A stretch of DNA of 64,000 nucleotides from Montifringilla adamsi (lineage: Eukaryota > Chordata > Aves > Passeriformes > Passeridae). The stretch lies in contig JAGGNK010010225.1 in NCBI GenBank assembly GCA_017590115.1, positions 620,001 to 684,000 on the forward strand. The letters are read 5' to 3'. Every line of letters begins with the position of its first letter. Position 1 is the stretch's first letter. The translations under genes were made by a program, and so were the position numbers. The notes below the pieces were generated by a model, which was not told the DNA's origin, did not search any database, and worked only from the letters and a program-made list of their open reading frames with translations. Positions 40,001 through 50,602 of the stretch are shown here, one piece after another.

Positions 40001-43000
40001 AGCATTTATTGATAAGCCTTGTGCAAATGCCTGATGAAAACTTTTGATTCAAACATAAAAATAGCAGCCCTGGATTTGTGACAGTTATGAGATAATAGCT
40101 TGTTATTTATTTACCAATTCATTTAGTAAGTAATTTGTAGCATCTGGTTGTTAAAATTTTATATGCAATTACCTTAGTAATTCTAATGGAATTATTCCTT
40201 CTAATTTGGATTTACACTTTGGCCTTCTTGGTTTTGTGTAGTTATTACTACTGGGTTTTGGTGCTGCAAGATCTGCAACTGCCTATGTAAGAGACATGAT
40301 TTATAAGGCTCCTACCATTTTAAAGTTCATTCCACTAGGAATTTGTTGGCTTGAAGGCACTGTTGTTGGCTGGAGTTGCAATTAAGAGAGCTATGGAGAA
40401 CTAGAATAAATGCATGAGAATTTTGCAAAGAGAACACAAATTTAGGGTGCAAAAACAAGTGACATAGGTGTTGGATGAAGTACCTTAGAAATACATTTGA
40501 ACATACTCACATGTTGGTTGAATACTTGATTGTGCTGGATAACTGCTGAAGGAGGTTGTTGAATTGCAGGAACCTGTTTGACTGTGTATTTTATTTTTTT
40601 GGTTTTAGAGACCTAGGAAAGGGGAAATCGGGTCAGAATCACCAAATGATGTCTCTTTCAAAATAGCAGATTTTCTCATACATTCTGCTTAATGCCTGAG
40701 AAGGGGAAAAGCATTCTGACAGCTTCAGAAAGTCCCTGATAATAAGCAGAGACCAATTTGTTTTTTCTTGCTTTAACTTGGTTTGGGGGGCAAGTTTATA
40801 TTTAGCAATTCAGGCAGTGCAGACATTACTGCTACATTTTGCAGTAATGTATACTTATATAAGCTGTATCATTTGCTCAGAAAGAGACTTTTGAGAAACA
40901 ACTAAAATCAAGGTATCTGGTAAGAAAATAATAACAACATTTCCTTTTCAGGCATTTTCTGGATTTCCTGGGAGGACCTGTGCCAGTACTATGATGTTAT
41001 TTATTTGAGTTGGAACCCAAGTCTTTTTAAAGAATCTACATGTATTCACAGGTTGGTCCAAAAGATAAAATTTTTGTTTCAAAATCTCAGTAAGGTTCTG
41101 TTGTGATGTTTCCTTCCTTCAATTCTTCCAGGTTACAGCTAGAGGCTTGAATTCCAGCCATGTTCTTTTGAGCCTGACTTTACACTTTCTCAGCCCAGGC
41201 TTTGTTTTTGACTACTTCTGTAACATCAGTGGAGCTCAGTGACCCTTGTGATGTTTCTGTGGAACTATAGCTGTGTAACCAGATTCTGACCTCATTCCCA
41301 CATCTCCCTATCAGAATAAAAATCATATTTTTGTGCAGTCCATCTCTAAGCAGTGCCCAGACAGTGCTGAAGTGACCTAGTTATTATTTGAAATTATTTT
41401 TTCTGGCCACTTGCATGTGAGCTGTGCAGCGTGTGTTGTCTTTATAGGGTGTGTTCACTGACATCAGGGTAGTTTAACCAGTTCTGGGTTTTAGCACTTG
41501 TAGTTACCATAAATAATCTTCCTTGCCTGCTGATTTGTTTTCTGAGTGTGAGTGTCTCTTACCAAGTATCCATTACATTCAGGGGGTTTGTCTCCCAGTT
41601 TGGGGATAAGTGTGTATATCTGTGTCTTGATTTTGGAAAGCAAGGGTTTCTATACTTTTCCACTCCACTAGACTTTACTTTGCCACTGCTTCCACACTGT
41701 CCCTGCATGTGTTAGCTCTGTACAAGCTCCTTCAATCCACAGTGTGAGTCTTGAGCTTATCTGTAAAGGCTCCTTCCATCTTTGCAGTCCAGTTGTTTCT
41801 AAAATACACTGTGATGATGCAGCAAGATGAGATAACGTGTATGCTAATGTCAGAGCTCACCTACTGGTCTGTCTGTCCTTATGTTATCAGTGATTGTCTT
41901 CCCTCTGTGTAGGGAAAGCTTTAGCACAGTGGCAATTGCCATAAAATGCAGAGTAACAACAGTGATAATTTGAAGCTTTTTTTAATGCAGCCTTCCACAC
42001 ATGCTGTTCAGTTTTACAAGTGTGAGAGGGACAAGGAGACTTAGGAATAGCTGTGTACACTTCTGTTTCCAGTGTGCCACACTTTTTGTTCAGTCATCAG
42101 CACTTTTTGTTTTTTCTCACTGTATTTTTCTTGTCTAGACACTTCACAAGGCAGGAGGAAGATTCCGCAGTAGGACACCTCAAAGATCTTTAACACTTCC
42201 TGCAGGCACCCTTCCAAGAATGAAACAAGGCACAGTTTAAAATTGAGTTGCATCAGGAAAAAAAAAAAAGAGGAAAAAAATTTGGCAATTTTTTGAAACC
42301 AACCATAGCAGATAGATAGATAGATAGGTTTCTACAGTTACAAAAGTGTAGGTGTTTTTCATTTAATATTGGTGTGTCAGTCATGGCTGTGGTTGTGTAG
42401 CCCAGGCTGCTTAAATGGTTCAGCTTTTTCTGTGCTTTGCGTGATTGCAGTCATCAGCCAGACTGTTTGTATTTAGCATTTTTTATTATCATACATGTAT
42501 TGTGATGAATTCATTTATAAAACAAGGTTCTAAGACAATGCTTCTGATGTGACTGTGTTATGTAACCACTGCCGTAGATTCCAGTAGAAAACTAGGCTTT
42601 GGTAACTTGTTACTGATAATATCACACTCTGCATATGTGTAGGATTTGGAGTTCATTTCAAAGCACAAATCAGTTTCTTACTGGTCTAATAACGTGTCTG
42701 TATCACTTTCAGCACGTGGGATGCAAAGCAGGGCCCGGTGAAGGATGCCTACAGCCTGGCCAACAACCCTCAGTACAAGCTGGAGGTGCAGTGTCCACAG
42801 GGTGGTGCTGCTGTCTGGGTCCTGCTCAGCAGGCACATCACTGACAAGGTGCTGGTTCTGCACTGCGAGCTCTGCCACAGCTTCTCTAAATCTTTCTGTA
42901 TGGCTTTCTCTTATTATTTCTCTTATTATTTCTTAGGCAGTATGTTACTGCCTATGTTCAGGTGTGTATGCCTGTGTACATGTGGAATTTTTTCATTCAG

Positions 43001-46000
43001 CAGGTACATGTACCTCCAATTGAAAGAGAGTACAATTTGAGCTAAGTGATTCTATTCCACTCTAAAGGTTCTGAAGTAACTTTGAGTCCTGGGGCCTGAA
43101 TAAGTTAAATTAGTGAATGTTTGTTTACTTCAGGCATTTGAAAAAGGATTCTGCTGGATATCCCAATAAATACAAATATCACATCATATTGTGTGCTAAT
43201 CAAAAGGGATGATAGAAGGAGTACTTGACTCATTAAGCATTCATAATGTTTCACAGAATTGCACAATTCTGATTTGTGGTTTTTTGTGGGTTTTGTTTTT
43301 ATAGGATGACTTTGCACACAATCGGGAATTCATTACAATGGTTGTATACAAGACTGATGGCAAAAAGGTTTACTATCCAGGTTAGTGTACCTTAATTGTC
43401 AAGAAGCTGATGTTAGAAATAAATGAAGAAGCAGACAAAATTTTGTGGTGAGGAAAGGCACTTTTTTCTTTAAAACTAGATGCCTAGTTAAGAGGTCAGT
43501 CTTCTGAAGTCATTGTTTTGCCTGCTTGATCCTACTTAAAGTCTACACAGAAGGAATAGGCCATTCTACAGATGCTACAGAGTATGTAAGCACTCTTAAG
43601 AGGTCTACATACTCCTGCTGACACTTATTTTGATGCAACATTTTCTTTATTTTTTTCTGGTTATTTTTCAGTGCCAGTCGTTAATGCTTAGAGGGAACAG
43701 ATGTTGTGTGTTAGTTTCTCTGATAGCACAATTATTTCCTACATTTGTGAAATTGTTTAAAGGTCTACAGCTTCCACAAAATGAAAATAATCAAGGTTAA
43801 TTGTCCCATGGTTTTGGCTTAGTAAAGTACCTAAGCAAACTTACGAAATATAGGTGAATACTTCAGCATATTTCCAAGTATCAGGTATGGAATGTTAAAA
43901 ATGCTCAAATTTTATCAAAATCTCACCCTTGGTCATTATATGTCAGATTCTTTTCACCTTGAGGAGAAGTGGTTTTAGCCAAATATGCTTTATTTCAAGA
44001 GAGATGGCAGATCTAAGACACAGGGTGTAAAGGTAATGCCCAGGTTGAATGGATAGACTGAAACTTTAAGGTAGAGCTAGTAAATGATCTTTTTATTTTT
44101 TCTTTCTAAGTTAGAGATTGCTAGAAATATTCCTTGGAATTATTCAGTGAAAGTGCATCCTAAAACACGTGGGATTTGGCTGATTGCTTTTACAGATAGG
44201 AACCTCTGTAGAACCAGGTTTGCATTCAGGTAGCTGCTCATGCAACAACTCCCTTTCTAGATTTTAAAGCTTTTTTTTTCACCAAAGAGTGGAACTTGTG
44301 AGCCTTTTATCTATTGGAATAGCTAATTAGCATTGCATTGTTTGCATCTGATCTTGTTCAGTGAACTCTGCTGACCAATTCCCTCAGAATCCAAGCTTCC
44401 CTGAGAACCCAAGGCTTTCTGTGGAAAGATCTGTGGACACCTGACATCATCTGGTTTTGTAAGAGCTGCTCTGTGAGGAGAACTAAACGCCCAGGTTGCT
44501 TCTGGTGTTCCTGGTGGTTCTAGCAGTGCTTATTTTACACATGTGTCTCACTGAAAATGTTCTTAAGTGAGCAAACCCAAACACAATTGTATGGTAGAGG
44601 GAATTGTTCAGTTGTGCTTGAAAGAGACAGCCTAGCAAGACCAGTAGCAAAAACTGAACAATTCATATGTTTTGTCTTGCTACACAAACTCTTCTAAAAA
44701 CTTCTGATCTCACGAGCTCAAACTTGTTTAAAACCTTTTTCCATGGAAATAGATTGGTCAAGCTGCAGTATTATTTTTAACCATATGTTCAAATGAGATG
44801 AGAACAAAGCAACTTAATCCTTTGGAAGCAAGGCTGAGATTTCCCATTCCTAAGCTTCTTATTGTTTTATATTAATCCTTTTCCCTCTCCCATGTTGCTT
44901 TGTGGAAGAAAATAAAAGGACCTGATCCTGGGCCTATTGAATTAATTGGCTAGACTTGGTCCTGCTTCACTGAAATTAAAAGAAGTCTGGAAAGAACCAA
45001 TTAGAGGCCAAATAACAAATTACACTGTCTTATTATAAAAGCAAACACTTGGGATCTTTGGGAGTACCACATGTGCATTGGTATTGGGATGCAGCTACAT
45101 CTCTGTAATGATCACAGGGATTTGAAGAGAGAGGGACAGAAAGCGTGTGTGATTTAGTTAAAGGAATTAACATGTTTTGAAGTATTGTTTACAAGGTGGC
45201 CAGAGTTTTGGCAGCTGGCATTCTGGAACTGTCCAGCCAATGGAGAAAGAGCAGACACTTCAGAGATTTTCAAAGAGTGCTTAAACATTCATTATCTTTC
45301 TCTTGAAATTTCAACATAATTACAGCAGTCGTCTTTGAGTAGTGACATTGGTGGGAGGTGGATAAACAATCCTTGCATGTCGTGGGATTTAAGCTGTGCT
45401 TTCAAGCACAGAGTTTGTGTCTTGTCATGTGTGATGTACTTCTCCTGAAAACAGCAGTTGATGTTAAGACTGTCCTTTCTGTGGGTAAATCTTGAGGCTC
45501 TCATCTGTTCAGAGCACTTGGGTCTGTTCAGTCTAATCTTAGAAGTTTACCAAGCTGGGGTTTTTTTGGTCAGGAAAAAAATGTTCATCCTTTTGTTTTT
45601 CAGCTGATCCTCCTCCTTATATTGATGGTATTAGGATCAACAGTCCTCATTATCTAACCAAGATAAAGCTGACCTCTCCAGGTTCCCATACATTTACCTT
45701 AGTGGTGTCCCAGTATGAGAAACAAAACACCATCCATTACACCATCAGGGTATGTGCTGTTGTTTCATAATGAATGTAAGCAATTAGACCGCAAAGTGTC
45801 CTTTGTTTTTAAATTTGATAAAAGGGTATTTCTGAATTAATATTGCTATCTTGGGGAGGGAAGCTATGAGTGATGGAGCAGAACCACTGAATGACGTGTT
45901 TGATAATGTTCTCCATTTGTAGTAACAAAATTTTAGTAACAAAATCAGCTGAAAAATATTATTACTTTCTAGAATAAAAAGGTATCTATGTACAGGCAGA

Positions 46001-49000
46001 TCATTGGTTCTCTATGTATCCAAAATAAACCTATTTTAGATCCTGGTTAAGATTTAAAGATTTTTGACTTTTCTAGGTCTTGACTTAGGATTTGGGTTTT
46101 TCTCTTAGCTGCTGAGTCACATAATGATCAATGCTAAATTTTTTTTTCACTGAAAAAAGAGTAAAATGCAGATTGTTTCCATTTTGCTTTTTTTGTTGGT
46201 TGTTTTTTTTTTGTTTGGTTTTCTTTGGTTGGTTGGTTTTTTTGGTTGGGTTTTCTTTGGTTGGTTGGGTTTTCTTTGGTTGGTTGGCTTTTTCTGGGGG
46301 GGGATGGGGGGCAGGGTTGTTAAGAAAATTAAGTAGAACTAAGTCTAAGTCTTAGTCCCAGCACTATTCTGAATTTTGAGTTTGACACAGGGTCATCTGA
46401 TGGGTAATACAGGCATATAGTGAACAAGTATCTAAAAATGTTGTGTAGGCAATTCTGCTTTCTTTTAATTTGTCATGATTGCATTTGAAAAGTGCAAGAT
46501 GAATGTGTGACCTGCTGCTTCTTTTTACAACACAGGTGTATTCCTTGTGCAAGTTCACCTTTTCCAAGATTCCTACACCTTACACCATTTCCAAACGGGT
46601 AAAGAAACGTTTTCTTTTATGCATCACTGGTTTGGCTTTTCCATATTTGAGATGTACAAGGTTTTTAAATATATTTTGATACTACTGCCCCCCCTCCACC
46701 ACAGAGTGTGTTGTTGCAGCTGTGCCATTGCAGATGTGCTGCAAAGCCTTCATAGAACAGACTGGCCTTTGGAACAAGAACCCTAATAAGTCCTCACTCT
46801 GCAGAAATCAGGTTGTGCTAGGAATAGTGCAGAGAGAAAACCCCCCAGAAGTGTTGCTCATTTCCCCTTGGGAGAATTGCAGGATTTTCTTGGGAAAACT
46901 CCTGGCATGATGGGACAAAATCAGCAATGCCAAACCAAAGGCACCAGTAGCAAGACCATAAGAAACAAACTTAGGATGGCAATATCACAACACATTACTG
47001 TTCCTAAATTTTGCAAAGGTACCTCAAGGGTCTGTAACAATTGGAATAAGCACTCCTGTTGCCAGACAGGATCAAGGAGGTATATCCATTGTACATTTCC
47101 TGTAGAAATGCTCCCTGAGAGTATAGGAACAGGCGGGAGAGAGAAGAACTTGACTGAAACTAGGTCAGAAGCTCGGGCAGTTTTGGGGCCAGCTGCCGTT
47201 CGTATTTCAGCTGTCAACATGAGCTGCAGTTACACCTTCAGCTAAAGTATAAATATAGCCAAGGGCTCACAGGATAAAGTAACTTGTATGTGTTTTCATG
47301 TTCTAGCAGTTTTATCCTCAGGAAAGAATAAACCAGCAGCTTTACCTCTGTACCTATCATGCATACCCTGGGGAATCCTATTGTAGTCAGAAGTCTTTTG
47401 TCCAAACAGTAACTTGTTCAGGAAGAGAGAAACAAGGGAGTTTGAACCACAATGGAACAATCCATTTTCTAGGACACTTGTGCCTGAAGCCCAGGATTGC
47501 GTTACTTTGTGTGGTCAGGGGGACATGCTGGCTTGCAGCTTGGCTCTTGAGTTCGGACAATGTTCCATACCAGCTGTTATTTCTGGAACAGTCCCTTGAA
47601 GCCTGTTCTAGAGAATGGTGAGTGAATAGAGAGATTCCTAGGAACAGCAAGATGATTTGTTTGCTTCTTCCAGGAACCACTGTCCTATTAAAAACTGGGC
47701 TTACCTTGAGGAAGTGTTTTAAGAGGACAAAAACATATTCAAGGTGAAAAGGCTGTTTGAGGAGAGTCATCCATTTTATGTTGTAATATGGTTTAAAAGA
47801 AAATTAAGTATGTAGAAAAATATGGTTGATTATTTGAACATGTCTGTCTAGTATTAAAAAAAAATAAGGTATGTTGTATCTAGCCAATGTCAGTTCTGTT
47901 TTTAGGATGGAATACAAAAACTTAGTTGCCTGTATTTAATGCCTGTTTGGCGATTGCTTAGCAGTCATCACACTCACAATCAAGCAGAGAAATAAATCAC
48001 AATTTAGCAGTAAAAACAACTTCTGTTAGATGTCCTATACTGGAGTCAAGTGGTCACCTCTGGAGCTCACCAAGCCCTGATGGGATTCCCAGAATTAAGT
48101 GTAGCAGAAGTGGGAAAGGGCTGGAAAGCTCCACAGCACACAGCAGTTTTAGGTTCCTGGGTAGTAGCATGGTAGGGAGAGAAATTCCCCTTGCTTCTGT
48201 ACTTACTATGTTTGGGTGGTTTGGGCACTGATTGTAGAAATTAAATCAGAAGGGAAAATGCTGCCCCTTGCTGATTTGACAGAGACAGGAGAGAAGTAAC
48301 AGGATAGATGGATCTCAGCTATAAATCTGTGGATTCCCACAAGGCCTGGCATGCCTTACGAGTCTAACCTTTCAGTTTAATGACTTAGCAAGAGGAACTT
48401 GGAAACAGATGGCCTGTTCTCAAAGTCTGAGCAGCATTTTTCCTTTTGAATGTCTTTATCCTTGCAGAATCTGTCCTTATGGTTATCTTGTCACTGCTGT
48501 GCTGGTTCTCATAGTGCACAGAGGTGATGGACAGGGCTGGAGTAAAAAAATCTTTAAAAGCAAAGGCTTCAACACTATTAGTGTTGTACTGCCTGTATTG
48601 CTGCTGTTTCTCATTTAACCCAATAAAGGAGTGTCTGAGGACAAAAAAAAAACCTTGTGTAGTCTAGTAGGCATGGGATAGATGGGAATGTGAGTCTTCT
48701 GTTAGCTGCAGTTTGTCACAGTCAGAAACAGTCACTCAGTGCTTGTTTAATGTAGGCTGCAAAAATACAGTACACGTCTCAGGGATGGGATGTAAGGCTT
48801 TGATCGAGGGGGAGGGGGAACTGCACAAGACTTCATGAATGCTTAACACCATCTTTCACTTCACTTTAAAAATTAGGAGAGGTCACTGAAGTCAATAATC
48901 TCTAAAGTGAGAGGACCATCTAGTCTTGTATGTGTGTATACATAAGCAACAGAAATCCTCAGGATTTGTTTTCTGTACTTTTGACTTCTTTCAGGTTAAT

Positions 49001-50602
49001 GGACAGTGGAAAGGTCACAGTGCTGGAGGATGTGGTAACTTCAGAGACACCTACAAAAATAACCCCATTTATCAATTCCAGCTAGACAAGAATGGACCAT
49101 TGCTAATTGAACTACGGGGGCCAAGGTTTGTAGAAAATAAATGTGCATCAATACAGTGAAAGCATTGCATGCCAAAGATAAAGCTTTGTCAGTATCCCCT
49201 TGGGGAGGGTGGGAAGCTCATGGAAAATCCAGAAAACAAGGTGTAGGAGTTGACTCAGATTTAGTACTATTTGTTTCTATCTTTACCATCAATAGTGTTT
49301 TAAATCTACATATTAACTACTGAGGGAAATCCTTGACTTACAAGGAAAGCAGCAGCCTTCCTTTCTCTTAAGTTTTGGGGTCTGAGTTAGGGAAGAAGGT
49401 ATAAAGGACTTTGTCTTAAAACTAATTATGATCATAATTACTTTTATTTTGTAGTAGAGCTAATATACAAGATACTAAACCCTTACAGCTCTCAAACACC
49501 TCTGAAAGTGCATTTACTCTGCTACTGCCAGGAGAAGTGCTGGATGTCAATGTCCTATAAAGTAGACTTATGTAGGGCAAATTCCTTTGGCACAATTAAT
49601 GATTACTTCAAAATACCAGTATTCAGTACTTCTGAAGAGCAACATCTCCTGACCTGCAGTCAAACTGTTTATCCTTTGCAAAGCTGTACAGTGGGCCCTA
49701 CAAAATGGTAGAACTTTTCTATCTCTCCTCCCCTCTTTGAGGAAACTCCTTCTCTCACGAAATGAAGGTGAAGGCAGAGGTGTGGCTGCGTGGTTCCGTG
49801 AATTGAGCAGTTCTTTGCATTTTTTCCTGCACTTGCACGTCATTTGGGTAGTTTGAAGGACAGAGGCAATGGTGCCTGTCCCATGCATTAACAGGAGTAG
49901 ACAAAGTGTCCCAAGTTGCATTGCAACATGAGAAATTCTGCTGAGATCACTGACACTGAGTCCTCTGATAGCAATCTGATCACACCCCAGGATCTCTGCC
50001 ATGTGGCACAGGAGTGTGTCACAAGCTTAACTACTTGAATTCTGCTTGAGTGCACAGGCAGGTTACTAGCAGGCATTTTCCCTACAGTCTAGTTCTAAAC
50101 CTGAACTGAGTTCTTCCTCCAAATACTATATTCATGTCATGCTAAATTTGACTTTTTTTGTCACAAATGTGGCAAAACTTTTAGATGTCTTTCAGTTATA
50201 CTGTATAGTTTTTAATAACTAGCCCTCTTTGTGGTAATCCTGATGACCCAAGTATCTAAAGCAAATTTGTCATGTCACTTGCAGGCAATACAGCGTTGGT
50301 TTTGAACTTGTCACCGTCTCAACAGTGGGAGATCCTGGTTCCTATGGCTTTCAGAAAAAAAGCAGTGGTGACTACAGGTAACACTTAATGAAGTCTGTAC
50401 AGAGGTTTGAAACATACTTTAGATCCCATTTCTAACAGGTAGTTTTCTTTATCATAGGTGTGGATTTTGCTACTTGGAGGTGGAGAACACATTTGCTGGA
50501 GTTTACAACATTATCCCCACCACATTCCTGCCTCAACAAGAGGGGCCTTTTTTCTTAGATTTTAACAGTACTACTCCTCTTAAGGTGTCACAGCTGCAGT
50601 GA
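21901..50602 (+). CDS. CAPN7: Calpain-7, complete gene of 21 coding exons
   Basis: Non-classical calpain (PalBH), a cytosolic and endosome-associated cysteine protease. In mammals its tandem N-terminal MIT domains bind ESCRT-III partners such as IST1. Joining 21 exons at GT-AG boundaries gives 2,442 coding bases: 813 residues plus TGA, the same length as the human protein. Order of parts: MIT1 about residues 8-75, MIT2 about 85-150, a variable linker to about 205, the papain-like protease core about 230-540, then two C2-like beta-sandwich domains to 813. The triad is visible: Cys290 in VSDCSF, His458 in PTHAYA, Asn478 in KNPWSH. There is no penta-EF-hand domain, as expected for this subfamily. 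The start ATG at 21,901 has A at -3 and G at +4 and begins [11 protein letters not shown], like mammalian CAPN7. An in-frame ATG at 21,712 could add 63 residues. Neighbour SH3BP5 converges from the right. Identification is by strong resemblance along the full length; confidence is very high. Confidence 0.98.
26006..26114 (+). CDS. CAPN7: CAPN7 exon 2
   Basis: Residues 35-70 plus the first base of Val71; completes MIT1 ([13 protein letters not shown], then the YLERVQ helix). Acceptor ccctgcag, donor gtgggt. Intron 2 (631 bp) holds nothing recognised. Confidence 0.97.
26746..26903 (+). CDS. CAPN7: CAPN7 exon 3
   Basis: Residues 71-123, the first part of MIT2 ([16 protein letters not shown] then [16 protein letters not shown]). 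Acceptor catttag, donor ACA|gtatgt, phase 0. Intron 3 (2,247 bp) is AT-rich with no recognised feature. Confidence 0.97.
29151..29218 (+). CDS. CAPN7: CAPN7 exon 4
   Basis: Residues 124-145 plus two bases of Arg146; the last MIT2 helix ([10 protein letters not shown]). Its first eight residues (ATETSEAG) seem to diverge from the mammalian protein as I remember it. Intron 4 (1,089 bp) holds nothing recognised. Confidence 0.96.
30308..30508 (+). CDS. CAPN7: CAPN7 exon 5
   Basis: Residues 146-212 plus two bases of 213: a Ser/Lys/Pro-rich linker between MIT2 and the protease core, the least conserved part of the protein, ending in the conserved [11 protein letters not shown]. Donor AG|gtaagt. 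Intron 5 is 404 bp and empty. Confidence 0.96.
30913..30999 (+). CDS. CAPN7: CAPN7 exon 6
   Basis: Residues 213-241 and two bases of Ser242; entry to the protease core ([12 protein letters not shown], then [11 protein letters not shown]). Donor TC|gtaagt. Intron 6 is 689 bp with nothing recognised. Confidence 0.97.
31689..31815 (+). CDS. CAPN7: CAPN7 exon 7
   Basis: Residues 242-284 of the protease core ([16 protein letters not shown], then [16 protein letters not shown]); donor CAG|gtaaat, phase 0. Intron 7 is 304 bp. Confidence 0.97.
32120..32205 (+). CDS. CAPN7: CAPN7 exon 8, catalytic cysteine
   Basis: Residues 285-312 plus two bases of Ser313. Carries the nucleophile Cys290 in [14 protein letters not shown]. 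Donor AG|gtaagt. Intron 8 (1,643 bp) includes three diverged copies of a GATTAAGTTTTCTGGGG-like word (32,703-32,935). Confidence 0.97.
33849..33942 (+). CDS. CAPN7: CAPN7 exon 9
   Basis: Residues 313-344 ([19 protein letters not shown], then [11 protein letters not shown]); donor AAG|gtaact, phase 0. Intron 9 (1,576 bp) holds nothing recognised. Confidence 0.97.
35519..35665 (+). CDS. CAPN7: CAPN7 exon 10
   Basis: Residues 345-393 of the core ([18 protein letters not shown], then [19 protein letters not shown]); donor TCT|gtaagt, phase 0. Intron 10 is 1,630 bp with nothing recognised. Confidence 0.97.
37296..37402 (+). CDS. CAPN7: CAPN7 exon 11
   Basis: Residues 394-428 and two bases of Arg429 ([19 protein letters not shown]). 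Donor AG|gtagac is below consensus. Intron 11 is 1,508 bp; a few short direct repeats of TACCAGTCATA lie at 37,719-37,765. Confidence 0.97.
38911..39031 (+). CDS. CAPN7: CAPN7 exon 12, catalytic histidine
   Basis: Residues 429-469. Carries His458 in [14 protein letters not shown]; donor AAG|gtatca, phase 0. Intron 12 is only 259 bp. Confidence 0.97.
39291..39435 (+). CDS. CAPN7: CAPN7 exon 13, catalytic asparagine
   Basis: Residues 470-517 plus one base of Gly518. Carries Asn478 in [19 protein letters not shown]. Donor G|gtaata. Intron 13 (1,516 bp) holds nothing recognised. Confidence 0.97.
40952..41051 (+). CDS. CAPN7: CAPN7 exon 14
   Basis: Residues 518-550 and two bases of Ser551; end of the protease core ([19 protein letters not shown]). 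Donor AG|gttggt is weak. Intron 14 (1,661 bp) includes an A12 run near 42,259 and a short (GATA)n tract at 42,311-42,327. Confidence 0.97.
42713..42848 (+). CDS. CAPN7: CAPN7 exon 15
   Basis: Residues 551-596, start of the first beta-sandwich domain ([17 protein letters not shown]). The donor AAG|gtgctg is weak at +3 to +6, and the frame stays open to 43,040 if it is skipped. Intron 15 is 456 bp. Confidence 0.96.
43305..43380 (+). CDS. CAPN7: CAPN7 exon 16
   Basis: Residues 597-621 plus one base of Ala622 ([19 protein letters not shown]). Donor G|gttagt. Intron 16 (2,223 bp) holds nothing recognised. Confidence 0.97.
45604..45749 (+). CDS. CAPN7: CAPN7 exon 17
   Basis: Residues 622-670 ([20 protein letters not shown], then [16 protein letters not shown]); donor AGG|gtatgt, phase 0. 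Intron 17 (786 bp) carries the GGTT-rich minisatellite listed separately. Confidence 0.97.
46195..46310 (+). repeat. GGTT/TTTTCTTTGG minisatellite in intron 17
   Basis: A G/T-only stretch built from roughly 20-base units of the type GGGTTTTCTTTGGTTGGTTG, about three to four copies, ending in a G-rich tail. It lies 226 bp before the exon 18 acceptor on the sense strand. The long open frame it creates (Phe/Gly/Trp-rich) is compositional. Confidence 0.9.
46536..46598 (+). CDS. CAPN7: CAPN7 exon 18
   Basis: Residues 671-691, only 63 bases, in phase on both sides ([17 protein letters not shown]), so skipping it would delete 21 residues at the junction of the two beta-sandwich domains without a frameshift. 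Donor CGG|gtaaag. Intron 18 is 2,396 bp. Confidence 0.97.
46740..47600 (+). mobile_element. Possible LTR-like insertion in CAPN7 intron 18
   Basis: A moderate-GC block with a TATA-like TATAAATA (47,248-47,255) followed 72 bases later by AATAAA (47,327-47,332). That spacing is typical of retroviral LTR R regions. Open frames of about 100-127 codons occur on both strands with no recognisable protein. No family could be named and no target duplication was found, so this is tentative. Confidence 0.3.
48995..49125 (+). CDS. CAPN7: CAPN7 exon 19
   Basis: Residues 692-734 and two bases of Arg735; second beta-sandwich domain ([16 protein letters not shown], then LLIELRGP). Donor AG|gtttgt. Intron 19 (1,159 bp) includes a 144-codon - strand open frame judged chance. 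Confidence 0.97.
50285..50377 (+). CDS. CAPN7: CAPN7 exon 20
   Basis: Residues 735-765 and two bases of 766 ([13 protein letters not shown], then KKSSGDY). Acceptor cttgcag, donor AG|gtaaca. Intron 20 is only 80 bp. Confidence 0.97.
50458..50602 (+). CDS. CAPN7: CAPN7 exon 21 (coding part, stop TGA)
   Basis: Residues 766-813 and the stop ([10 protein letters not shown], then [15 protein letters not shown], ending VSQLQ). The C-terminus aligns with the mammalian ending without extra residues. Confidence 0.97.

Noticed and set aside
46868..47770. Frames of 125-127 codons on both strands in CAPN7 intron 18
   Set aside because: Simultaneously open on both strands and unlike any protein I know; better explained by the suspected LTR-like block.
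49568..50002. 144-codon - strand frame in CAPN7 intron 19
   Set aside because: No domain resemblance, no splice context, antisense within an intron.
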